The notes beneath the pieces were generated by a model that saw nothing but the letters and a program-made list of their open reading frames with translations, was not told the origin of the DNA and made no database searches. Positions 9,579 through 18,135 of a stretch of DNA of 20,715 bases are shown here, piece after piece. Positions within the stretch are counted from its first letter, which is position 1; each line of letters starts with the position of its first letter. The DNA is from Nemertoderma westbladi (Eukaryota > Xenacoelomorpha > Nemertodermatida > Nemertodermatidae), in assembly GCA_032718475.1 (NCBI GenBank), contig JAUCBJ010000592.1, forward strand, positions 1 through 20,715, in the 5' to 3' direction. Both the position numbers and the translations under genes were made by a program.

Positions 9579-9707
9579 CTCCATAGCGAAATATTCATCC
9601 GGTCTGGTAGCTCAGTACACTCACCCGGCTGATGATAACTAGAAGTTTGAAACCTAGGTACTGGGTTCGAGCCCCAATAGGGTCGGTTGATATTTTACGC
9701 TATGGAG
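9579..9707 (+). ncRNA. tRNA-like pol III unit with embedded hammerhead ribozyme
   Basis: A 129-bp unit flanked by a perfect inverted repeat (CTCCATAGCG at 9579-9588, CGCTATGGAG at 9698-9707), with pairing continuing inward through an AAATAT/ATATTT block. It holds an A-box-like TAGCTCAGTAC (9608-9618) and a B box GGTTCGAGCCC (9664-9674). Between and overlapping them is a hammerhead: stem I ACCCGG (9623-9628) with CTGGGT (9661-9666); core CTGATGA (9629-9635); stem II AACT-AGA-AGTT (9637-9647); GAAA (9649-9652); stem III ACC/GGT around a TA loop (9652-9659); cleavage-site base A at 9660. The only visible defect is a T-T mismatch at the base of stem II. It resembles SINE-like hammerhead repeats such as schistosome Sm-alpha in design. 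It lies in what may be a host intron. Confidence 0.7.
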
Positions 9708-9828
9708 AGCATTATCATATTGTATTATTTACATTGTATATTTAATTGTAAAGAAAATTTGAATGCCACAGTATGGCTAATAAAAAAGTCGCCGTTAGAG
9801 TATATTATAGTTTAATATTTTGTTGCAG

Positions 9829-9862
9829 TAGCATGCGAACTGAGAGAGGTTATGAATTCTAA
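9829..9862 (+). CDS. Candidate short terminal exon
   Basis: A strong acceptor (TTTTGTTGCAG ending at 9828) is followed, in the phase needed after the 9173-9304 exon, by eleven codons and a TAA at 9860-9862. So short a reading is weak evidence, and the true downstream exon could lie elsewhere. Confidence 0.25.
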
Positions 9863-10025
9863 AAAAATGTAACATGAGATATGTTTTGCAGCGTACGAGG
9901 GTGGGGGTTTAGTGTAGAGATTTACAATCTCCCATTCTTTAGAAACCAAGCACTTAATATATAATACATTATCAAAGTACCAGTATAACTTACGTTCAGA
10001 GTTCAAATAATAATTTACAATTTAA

Positions 10026-11460
10026 TCATTGCCCACTTTCTTTGGCCTCAGCGATTTCTGGAATTTGACGATTTCTATGGTAGGAAATGATATGTTTTGC
10101 TTGCTTAAATTTACGTTCACTTGCTGCACTATGCAGTGGATGACATAAGTAATGCCATATTAGATGAATTGAATGGTTGTTTAAGCTCAGCAAAGTAGCA
10201 GTCCATTGACAATGTAGCCACATCGATGGATCAGATAACTATGATGTAGTTGATTGACAAGTGGATTACATGACAGCCATGCTGTCAAGTTCATATATAC
10301 ATAAATTATTTAATTTTATATCAGTGTTATTTCCCCTTGGCTTTCCTCACCCTCACTCCATGTTTCTGTTATTATTTCACTAATGAGTAAATCTTGAAGC
10401 CGTTTGTGGGCAGCCATATGAGTATTATCTGAAGAAAGGTATCTGCTTGATTTAAACCTTGCATTGGACAAAGTAGCAATAATAAATACTTTGTGATCGT
10501 CAAAATTTATATATTGACTAGATTGAGAGTCCTTTCTTCCGAAATATCTCTCAATCTAACATTTCCAATTTCGTGGACTGCATGCCAGTGGTCTCAATAG
10601 CTCCAATTTTACATCGAAGGATATTAGCAAATGGAATAACCTCGGAAATACAAGCGATCTTTGGATGCAAACCTTATCAACCATTTGCATCAAATCACAA
10701 ATTCCATATAATAAAGCCCAATCGTTGCTATTTAAGTTATCTAGGGGAGCTAATGGGCCACTTGACTCCTCAATATTCGCGATAGCTAGTTCTAAAACTG
10801 GATGTAATTGCCTCAATTGGCAAATCATATAAACCTGTTTGCCGTTTTATCAATAAAAGTTCCTCCTTCTGCAGCCCAATAAATGCCTCTGCTAAGGCCT
10901 AAGTTTACCTTTGAATGTAAAGTTATGAACAATATTATTAGCTTTAGCAAGCATATAAGTAACAAACCATTGGGTGCCTATTGAAATCACAATAAATAAT
11001 TATTGTAAAATGCAAAAAACAATTAGCCACATGAATTCCATTATCTCATTGCCCAGTAACCATCTTTATATCAGAGTCATGTAATGCAACATGAAGTTTA
11101 TTATTATCTAAACCAAATTCATATAGTTCCAAATCTGATGATAATAAACCTGGACTAGCTGCGCTTGTTTGTATACATTTGTTCATAAGTTGAATTTGAA
11201 TCATCATTAACACTTAGGTTAACAGATTCAGACGATTCTAGAAAATAAGTAGAGGAAACTTATTTCGCTTTTCCATTTGATTTCAATTTAGTGACAGCAT
11301 AATGCAGCCGGCAATATGCTTTGAGTCCGCTCCTGCAGAAGACAAATGCTTTTTCAGACCACTAGTCAACCCCATTTGCATGCATATTGGCTACCCACAT
11401 TGGATAGTTCTTTTTACAGAACACAAGGCACAATAGAACACACTAGAATTCAACCCAAAC
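10026..11460 (-). pseudogene. Decayed hAT-family transposase
   Basis: A cut-and-paste DNA transposase on the minus strand, broken by many stops and shifts. From its N-terminal side: a BED-type zinc finger remnant near 11330-11440 (CALC, then TSGLKKHLSS); a middle part near 10930-10990 (WFVTYMLAKANNIVHNF); a core segment at 10556-10828 (SNDWALLYGICDLMQMVDK); an ATLSNARFK segment, the counterpart of the usual ATLLDPRFK, near 10450-10480; and the C-terminal dimerisation region at 10026-10223 (HPLHSAASERKFKQAKHIIS, like the hAT SAxSER.FS signature). The DNA ends and target duplication were not located. No functional protein is possible. Confidence 0.75.
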
Positions 11461-11782
11461 AGAGGCGAATACAGCAGTAATTAAAACCAGCACCAAGAAA
11501 TAGCACACTGGGAAAAGGACCGGCTAAATTCTTAAAACTGTAAGAAGTCAATTATAGAGAATAATTCAATGACGGTATTTCACACCCTTTCAAATAAATT
11601 ACTTCATGTTATCCTGTAACCATAGATAATTTTTTTCCTCCTGTCACACCAGTACAGTCCAGTACTGGCACGGGTGATATGTAATGTATATGGCACCGGC
11701 AGTACGGTAATAATAGTCACCAGAAAAAGAAAACCATTAACATTAGAGAGACTGTCTGCTTACAGAACTGATACGCCTACAA

Positions 11783-11796
11783 CTACACTGAAAAAA
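11783..11796 (+). repeat. Left terminal inverted repeat
   Basis: CTACACTGAAAAAA, the exact reverse complement of 18136-18149. It is followed by the short subterminal repeat array to about 12030. Confidence 0.6.
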
Positions 11797-12135
11797 TGGA
11801 ACTCAGCTTATTCTTAAAAACAGCACTGTTTCTCAACAATAACCACAGTTTAATCTCGTGACTTATTGAGCTGAGGTTATATTGAGAAAACAGCGCTTAT
11901 TTATGAATAATAAAGTACAGCTTATTAACAAATTACAAACTGTGATTAATTAAAAAAAACACTGCTTTTTCTTAAAATAAATCATAGGTTATTTCATATT
12001 GATTATTGACAGTCAGGAATATAAACCGAACGGATGAAGTGGTAGGCATTCACCAGCGGCAGCATAGTGTAAAGATGATAGAAAAAATAATAAAGTATTG
12101 AGGGTCTTTAGCTGGTTATATTATATTAGATAAAG

Positions 12136-12189
12136 ATACAATAGTAAACGTTTTCGACCTACCGGTCTGCATCAGACTATGTACTGGCA
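12136..12189 (-). ncRNA. Hammerhead-like ribozyme motif of the Penelope-like element
   Basis: On the minus strand: stem I ATAGT (12180-12176) pairs with ACTAT (12145-12141), extendable past a bulged T; core CTGATG (12175-12170) then CA; stem II GACC-GGTA-GGTC (12167-12156), a perfect 4-bp stem with a 4-nt loop; GAAA (12155-12152); a self-complementary AACGTT (12152-12147) in the stem III position; cleavage-site T at 12146. Very short stem III helices, which work as dimers, are known from hammerheads of Penelope-like elements. One extra C sits between core G8 and A9, so this copy may be inactive. It lies about 1 kb downstream of the GIY-YIG stop codon and about 100 bp before the likely 3' end of the element. 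Confidence 0.6.
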
Positions 12190-12212
12190 ACTAACAGGAA
12201 AAGGTGGGGGTC

Positions 12213-12228
12213 TATATATATATATATA
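12213..12228. repeat. (TA)n microsatellite
   Basis: Eight TA dinucleotides in a row just beyond the hammerhead-like motif. Confidence 0.9.
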
Positions 12229-12285
12229 AGTTTTAAAGGGGAATACCTGATAGGTGAATCCCAGGAAGGTTAACGTGTATGTATG

Positions 12286-12760
12286 TGGGGCGAGCCACGA
12301 AGTTGGCGGAGCCTTAGCGAATTGACACTGTTAGGGGGTGGGTCAATTTATGCAAATAGTTGTCGTCGTCGTCGTCGTTGTCGTCGTCGTCGTCGTTACG
12401 ATTTTGACATGCTAATAACTTTGTCGGATTTAAAGCTGCCAAGTTGAAAATTTGTAGGTATCAATATGAGCAAAAGTTGAGATTTTTGAGAGACTTTCAG
12501 ACACCATCAGTGCAATGGTCTCCCGCTAGAGGGCCACATGTCTAAACATTAAATGCCCTCCCATTTCTTTGCTTTTAATCCGTTTAAGCTGAAACTTGGC
12601 AGATATGTATTAGACCATTAGATGTGACTTTCAAAGGAGGCGAATCCATCTGCAGTTCTCCAGTCTGCCGCTAGAGGGCCAACGTGACTATTTGCATAAA
12701 TTGACCTACCCCCTAACAGTGTCAATTCGCTAAGGCTCTGCCAACTTCATGCTGCGCGAA
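12286..12760 (+). mobile_element. Foldback element with 62-bp inverted repeats
   Basis: Arms at 12299-12360 and 12687-12748 are reverse complements with only two mismatches, and include GAATTGACACTGTTAGGGGG and TATGCAAATAGT. The interior holds a (GTC)n run and two copies of a CCGCTAGAGGGCC block (about 12522-12535 and 12667-12680). The interior and left border resemble 17479-17790, so they are two members of one family. No coding sequence. It probably inserted into, or next to, the 3' region of the Penelope-like element. Confidence 0.75.
12361..12399. repeat. (GTC)n microsatellite
   Basis: A trinucleotide run of about 12 units, interrupted by single T changes, directly after the left arm of the foldback element. 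Confidence 0.9.
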
Positions 12761-13182
12761 GTCCCCACTTCGTGTACTGTATAATGTAAGGTAATTGTGA
12801 TAGGGAAAGTACACCGAGTTAGTTGTAAGCTGTCAATCTAAAGTACAAATATAGGGTTGCAGGTTGGGTTATAAGGTTGGGAGAAGTTGATAGGGAAATC
12901 CCAGGAGTGGTCATGTGTCTACATACTGAATGGTATAATTGGATTAGGTAGGTTACATACATAGGATTATGAGGTATCTACTTAAAGCGCATGGTTAGGT
13001 AGAATGCAACATAATGATAGCTGTAATTTTTACAGAGTAAGAAAACACAAGAAACAGAAAAACCAAGACAAAAACAAAAAGGAAGGTAGGGGAAAAGCAC
13101 ATAGAGACCGGAAATTCGCTATAGAGGGCACTGTAGTTGTGTAAGATATAGAATATAGGGTGTATTATATAAAACGTTGGGT

Positions 13183-15538
13183 TTAGATTGCTGGTCTAGC
13201 TACGTTAAGTGGGGGGTTGTATGTATAGATTAGGTTAGCTTCCGTCGCTAGTAGTTCGGGTATGTTTGTGAATTGTTTTTTGGTTGCGGTGCGTAGATTT
13301 TCTAAACCACAACCGTATATGTGCCTAGCTAGGAGTATGTCTTCGTGTGTTTTTCCGTCATTAGCTCGTGAGGTGTAGTGTCGTATGTTGTTGCGGTGTC
13401 CATTAAAGCGTTCGTGAAGTTTCTGTCTCGTTTGGCCTATGTAGTATAGAGTAGGGTGGCAGTGGCACCAGGCCAAGTAACATACAGTGTGGGACTTACA
13501 TGTATAGTGTCCTTTAATCTTTTCACCCCATGGTGTCTGTTGTATGTTAGTGATAGTTTTGCATGTAAGGCAGCGGCTAGAGTTACATGGCTCATTAGTG
13601 GTGTTATTTGTGTGTGTTTGCGATTGAGTTTTATTTTTGGTTAGTATTTGTCCTAGTGATGTGGGGGTTCTTCGTGACTACATTAATGTTGATGTCGAGA
13701 TCGTAGTTTTTGGAGTATCTACGTACAGTATTTTGGAATATGTCCTTCATCTGTTGGTTAGTGGATAGGTAAAATGTGGGTTTCGAGTTAGTGTCTTTAG
13801 GTCTAGTTTGGGGAGTCCAATGTCTAAGTTTGTTATAAGGAGGTTCTGGGGGTACTGCCTAAGTAGACATTCGCCAAGGAATTCGTCTCTGAGTTTGGTA
13901 TAGTCGTTAGGCTCGCTACATCTGCAGTGGATGCGTAGGAGTTGGCTACGAATTACGGATAGTAGTAATTTCTTATCATGGAAGCTATTGCAGTGAATCG
14001 GGAGTTTATTGCTAGTTGGTTTTTTGTATAATGTAGTTGTTAGTGTTTCGTTGTTAATCCGTGTCAAGACGTCAAGGAATGGGAGTGATGTGTATTCAGT
14101 ATTCAATGGTGAATTGTATATCAGAGTTTTGGAATAAGTCGTTACAAGAGGAGTTAGTGATTTTCTGTATGTTGTGAATGTCCTGTTCACTTGATATACG
14201 TTGTACTATACCATAGCTGTCGTCAACAAACCGTTTGTAGAATGGAATAGGGTAAGTTGTATTATCGTCTGGGGGGGTTATGTTTGGATCCGAGGTTGAG
14301 GTAGTTTCGTTAGTTATGGTTATATTAGGATCTGAGATAGATAGGATAGTTTCTGGAATATTGATGTTGGAATCAGGTGTAAGGTTAGATATTGGGGTCG
14401 TTATTATTGGATCTGAGAAAACGGGGTTAGGTGTAGTGTTTGGTGCTAGTTTAGTTTTATAAGTTACTGAGGTAGTTATATTATTATAGACTGGGGTGGA
14501 AGGGGTAGGTTCCGGGGTGGTTATATTAGTTCCAAGGGCAGTTATGTTAGTTTTGTTAGTTTCAGGGGTATTTATGTTAGTTCCATGGGTACTTATGGTA
14601 GTTTCAGGGGTAGTTATGTTAGTTTCGTTAGTATCAGGGGTAGTTATGTTAGTTTCGTGGGTACTTATGGTAGTTTCAGGGGTAGTTATGTTAGTTTCGT
14701 TAGTATCAGGGGTAGTTATGTTAGTTTCGTGGGTACTTATGGTAGTTTCAGGGGTAGTTATGTTAGTTTCGTTAGTTTCAGGGGTAGTTATGTTAGTTTC
14801 GTTAGTTTCAGGGGTAGTTATGTTAGTTTCATGGGTACTTATGGTAGTTTCAGGGGTAGTTATGTTAGTTTCGTTAGTTTCAGGGGTAGTTATGTTAGTT
14901 TCATGGGTTCTTATGGTAGTTTCAGGGGTAGTTATGTTAGTTCCAGGGGTAGTTCTGTTAGTTCCAGGGGTAGTTATGTTAGTTCCAGGGGTAGTTATGT
15001 TAGTTTCAGGGGTAGTTATGTTAGTTTCGTTAGTTTCAGGGGTAGTTATGTTAGTTTCGTGGGTACTTATGGTAGTTTCAGGGATAGTTATGTTAGTTTT
15101 AGGGGTAGTTATGTTAGTTGCAGGGGTAGTTATGTTAATATCAGGAGTAGTTATGTTAGTTTCATGGGTAGTTAGGGTCGTTTGGGGGTAGTTATGTTAG
15201 TTTCAGGGGTGGTTATATTAGTTACATGGGTAGTTATGGTAGTTCTGTGAGTTTCAGGGGTGTTTTTGATAGATTTTAGGGGAGTTATACTAGGATTATA
15301 TCTGGTCTTGTTAATAGTGTTGGGATCAGTGGTTGTTGAGCTCGGGTTGGTAGGGGTGGTTAGATCCAGATCGGGTGTGTTAGTATCCAGGTTAGTTGTG
15401 TTAGGGAGTCTGTTTGATACACTCGCGTTTAGGTAGTTATTAATGGGGTTGTTCAGGATGTGGAGGAAGTGTATCTCTAATCTAGATATGGTTAGGCTAG
15501 CGTAGTTTTTCGAGAAACTGCTACCCATGGCTGCGCCT
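13183..15538 (-). pseudogene. Penelope-like element: RT with giant insert plus GIY-YIG endonuclease
   Basis: Reading on the minus strand: RT motif B (RGAAMGSSFSKNYASL at about 15537-15490); a long Thr/Asn/Pro-rich tract (about 15450-14255) in the same frame apart from one 1-nt loss; motif C (FYKRFVDDSYGIVQ, FVDD at 14230-14219); SLPFLDVLTRIN and TLYKKPTSNKLP motifs (14090-14000); the RT thumb; TPTSLGQILTKNK (about 13665); a Cys cluster (PCNSSRCLTC, about 13570); and a GIY-YIG nuclease (LYYIGQTRQKLHERFNGHR, about 13450), ending in a stop at 13183. RT followed by GIY-YIG is the hallmark of Penelope-like elements. The fingers and motif A are missing because the copy is cut at about 15538. Frameshifts lie near 15177, 14092-14105, 13825 and 13675. 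Confidence 0.85.
14496..15195 (-). repeat. Composite 21/30-bp minisatellite encoding Thr/Asn-rich repeats
   Basis: On the minus strand, units encode TPETNIT (21 bp), TPETNETNIT (30 bp) and TISTHETNIT (30 bp), mixed in order. Unit changes are multiples of three, so the RT frame is open through the whole array down to motif C. Degenerate relatives of the unit continue on both sides (about 15195-15450 and 14255-14496), which suggests that an older array spread outward from, or was eroded at, its edges. Confidence 0.95.
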
Positions 15539-15539
15539 C

Positions 15540-15740
15540 GTAATTTAAACGTAGGAATATAAACTGTGATTTTAAAAACAATTAAGCAGAGGTTAAAAAA
15601 TAAAATATGTGCTTATAAGGAATACTCAGGGGCAGTAAATGGTGCTTATTTTCAAGATATCAATGCTTTTCCTTATAAAAACAGAGTTTATTTATATCTT
15701 GATTATGACAAGCCAGGAATATAAACTGTGCTTTTTTTGC
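15540..15740. repeat. Subterminal-type short repeat array next to the Penelope-like 5' break
   Basis: AGGAATATAAACTGTG occurs at 15553-15568 and again near 15716-15731, and a relative (AGGAATATAAACCGA) lies at about 12017-12031 on the other side of the Penelope-like fragment. GTGCTTATTTT and ACAGAGTTTATTTA forms also occur. This supports the view that the Penelope-like element landed inside the repeat array of the TIR element. Confidence 0.5.
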
Positions 15741-16398
15741 AAGCAGATACCACCCTCCCTGCATCCCAGATATATTCCGCCACATTTATTTATCCACATA
15801 GTTATGATGGCAGGATGGGTAAGGGACAATAAACTAAAACATTTAACATATTATCTTATATCATACCGGTATATTACAGTATTATAGTTACCGGTAATAT
15901 ATATTATCAATACAACATGAATATTGACACATTCCATCTCATTCTCCAACTTTAACAATCCTTTCAGTTGGGGTCCTGCGAATTTAGAATTTTTATTGAA
16001 TTCGAAATTAGATGTCGAATTTGATAAAATTCTAAAAGAAACGATTTCGAATAAACAAAGGCCTACCTACAGGCCTAAGGTAATGAAGTCAAACGTGGCA
16101 TTTTCGAATGCCCATTTTCATATCACATAATTCGAAACGAAATTCAGATTTTTTACAGATTTGGATTCCTCATATAACGTCGAAAGTGCCCTTTTCCATT
16201 GATAAAAATCATGAAAATGGAGAAGAATAATACCTAAAAATTCAAATTCGAAAAAAGTTCAAGGTTCACAGGGCCAGTTCAACTATCATTAAAAAACTTC
16301 ACTAATAATATATGAATTCACAGCTGGCCAGTCCAACTATCATTATATAAACTCCAACTCTACTACAGTACTACTGTAATAATATAATGTTCATTCCT
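15741..16398. other. No gene recognised; one short direct duplication
   Basis: AT-rich. A duplicated segment of about 35 bp with the shared block AACTATCATTA occurs at about 16267-16300 and 16319-16350. A 68-codon frame at 15924-16130 has no recognisable features and is probably chance. Confidence 0.4.
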
Positions 16399-16705
16399 CT
16401 AATCTTCTGTAATCGGTACCAGTATGCTACTCGAAAGGACCTTATCAGAACAAATTACCGGTATTTCATATTCGTCAGCGATAGCTTCTGTTCCACGAAT
16501 AAAGGCATTGGAACTTGTAGGCTTTGGGTGTGAGAGCTTTAAATTATCAATGTATGGGACAATGTAGTCGGAGGTATGTTTAATCCATGCGTAATTGTTT
16601 GAGCCGAAAAAATAGGCCTACCCATTTAAAATAATCTTCGTCATTTCTTGGCTTTGGAGCAGCTACCCCCTCCGGAGGTACCTCAATTCGTGCAGGCCAG
16701 CGGTA
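16399..16705 (-). pseudogene. Decayed PWWP-domain fragment
   Basis: The minus strand encodes RWPARIEVPPEGVAAPKPRN then DEDYFKW in one frame (16699-16622), and YFFGSNNYAWIKHTSDYIVPY followed by about 50 residues to a TAG (16399-16401) in another. The shift between them is a few bases at 16615-16621 (a GGCC-containing stretch). The order WPARI ... YFFG..NYAWI ... PY is that of a PWWP domain, a chromatin reader that binds methylated nucleosomal lysine, in proteins such as GLYR1/NPAC and NSD. After the domain, NAFIRGTEAIADEY resembles the helix that follows PWWP in GLYR1-like proteins. The upstream part of the domain is absent. It lies inside the TIR-bounded region, so it may be a captured or retrocopied host fragment. 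Confidence 0.6.
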
Positions 16706-17478
16706 CCGGTTCGGCCAAAACCGGCACCTACCGGTACCGGTCAGCCGGTCGATTCCTAATCAGGATCAGGCACAGCCGGCAGACTGCAGGACTGGAGCCA
16801 ATCCTTCAACTGTTCAATCAGTGATCAGTTCATATCAAATAGGAACGAACAAACTTGGGGAAGTGAGGTTAGGCCTAAGAGTCAGTTACAGCCATGGCAG
16901 CATGGTCGGTATGGTCAGACGGTACCAAACGCTGCAACGGCTGAACGGTACCGGTACTGGTAGGCTACAACCTGACAATGCCTTCAGCCATGTGTACTGC
17001 TGGCAGTAGAAATACTGAAATACAGTTCACTTTTTCACAACTTTTAATCGTTTCTGTTGTAAAGCCAGTACAATATTAAGGCTGTAAGGCCTGAAAGGTA
17101 GAGTAAATAGCCAGATAGCCTACAGGCTTACAGGACAGCTGTAGTACAGGCAAAGAAATGAAGCAATGCACCATTTGTCATCAACTGATTATATACTCAT
17201 ACAGTATACACTATAGTACTATAATAATTATGACACATGTAGTTTGTTGGCACCATCCACACAATCAAGAATTTCAAACATATGTCTTAAATATGTCTAT
17301 ATTATTAATAATATTTAGATTGTTTCACGCATTTGGAATAAATTTTTCCTTTTTTAATTTACATAAAGTTAAATTAATTTCATAATCTGAAACGCCCACC
17401 AAGTCAGACAGCCAATTCACATTATTCAGTTATTTGTTAATAGTCCGACAGATATGATATTGTGAAGATGTATAGGGA
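16706..17478. other. No gene recognised; accggta-rich
   Basis: Repeated ACCGGTACCGGT-like words at 16700-16750 and 16945-16960. Frames here (16821-17009 and 17158-17385) are short and without known motifs; I treat them as chance. Confidence 0.4.
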
Positions 17479-17790
17479 GCGAGCCACAAAGTTGGCGGAA
17501 ACACTGTATTTGGCAGCATTATCGTTGGTATCGTTAAATTTTAACATGTTAATGTTAATTGGATTTAAAAACTGTCAACTTATAAATTTGTAGGCATCAA
17601 TTGGACTAAAAACTGATGATCGGCCTGCAGTTATCATGTCTACTGCTAAATGGCGAAATGTCCGATTGGAAACATTCTCCCATTTCCATGTTTACCGTTC
17701 GGACTGAAACTTGGCATAAATGTACATAAAGGACCTCATCTGTAATTCTTTAGTATGCCGCTAGAAGGCGTAATGTCTGAAACTAAACCC
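17479..17790 (+). mobile_element. Diverged second copy of the 12286-12760 repeat family
   Basis: It starts with GCGAGCCACAAAGTTGGCGG, nearly the same as the left border of the first copy, and shares in order AAATTTGTAGGCATCA, CTCCCATTTC, GACTGAAACTTGGCA and TGCCGCTAGAAGGC blocks. The inverted-repeat arms are not preserved. It is in the same orientation as the first copy. Confidence 0.65.
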
Positions 17791-18135
17791 ACCACTTAGA
17801 ATTATTATTTTTACAAATTAATAATAAAAATGACATTTTAAAAACCGACTGACCATTACACGGTTATTTAAATGTAAGAAACAAAGATTAATAAAATTAA
17901 ACACAGTTTTCTTCGGATATCTCAGAGAATATGAATCAAGTTGTGGTTTTTATATAAGAACTGTTTGTATTATATTTAAAAGCGCAGCTTATTTATTTTC
18001 ATTTGATTGGGTAATAAATAAGCGCAGTTTGTTATTTTAATGGTTCCCGAAACTGTGGTTATGTCAAGTATAACCGGTGTTTAATTTTATAACCTACGTT
18101 TTAAACCTAAGGTTAAATTTATAACCTCTGTTGCG

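Noticed and set aside
9601-9690. A true tRNA gene
   Set aside because: The A and B boxes are tRNA-like but the middle is a hammerhead, no anticodon arm folds, and the A-to-B distance (56 nt) is long.
9812-10006. Minus-strand 64-codon frame downstream of the hAT remnant
   Set aside because: No hAT motif, and it lies past the dimerisation domain. It is likely chance.
14585-15175. Plus-strand Gly/Ser/Tyr- and Val/Met-rich repeat frames across the minisatellite
   Set aside because: They are reflections of the tandem repeat. The minus-strand frame links to RT motifs on both sides and is the real one.
14496-15195. CRISPR-like array
   Set aside because: Units are contiguous with no unique spacers, and the context is an animal retroelement ORF.
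16895-16950. A WSVWSDG-like string suggesting a thrombospondin type 1 repeat
   Set aside because: Only a few residues match, the cysteine pattern is wrong, and the frame stops after about 16 codons.
17158-17385. Plus-strand 75-codon hydrophobic frame
   Set aside because: The AT-rich composition alone explains its hydrophobic residues; no recognisable signal.
17605-17640. CTGATGA at 17611 as a third hammerhead core
   Set aside because: No GAAA partner and no stems in the right place.
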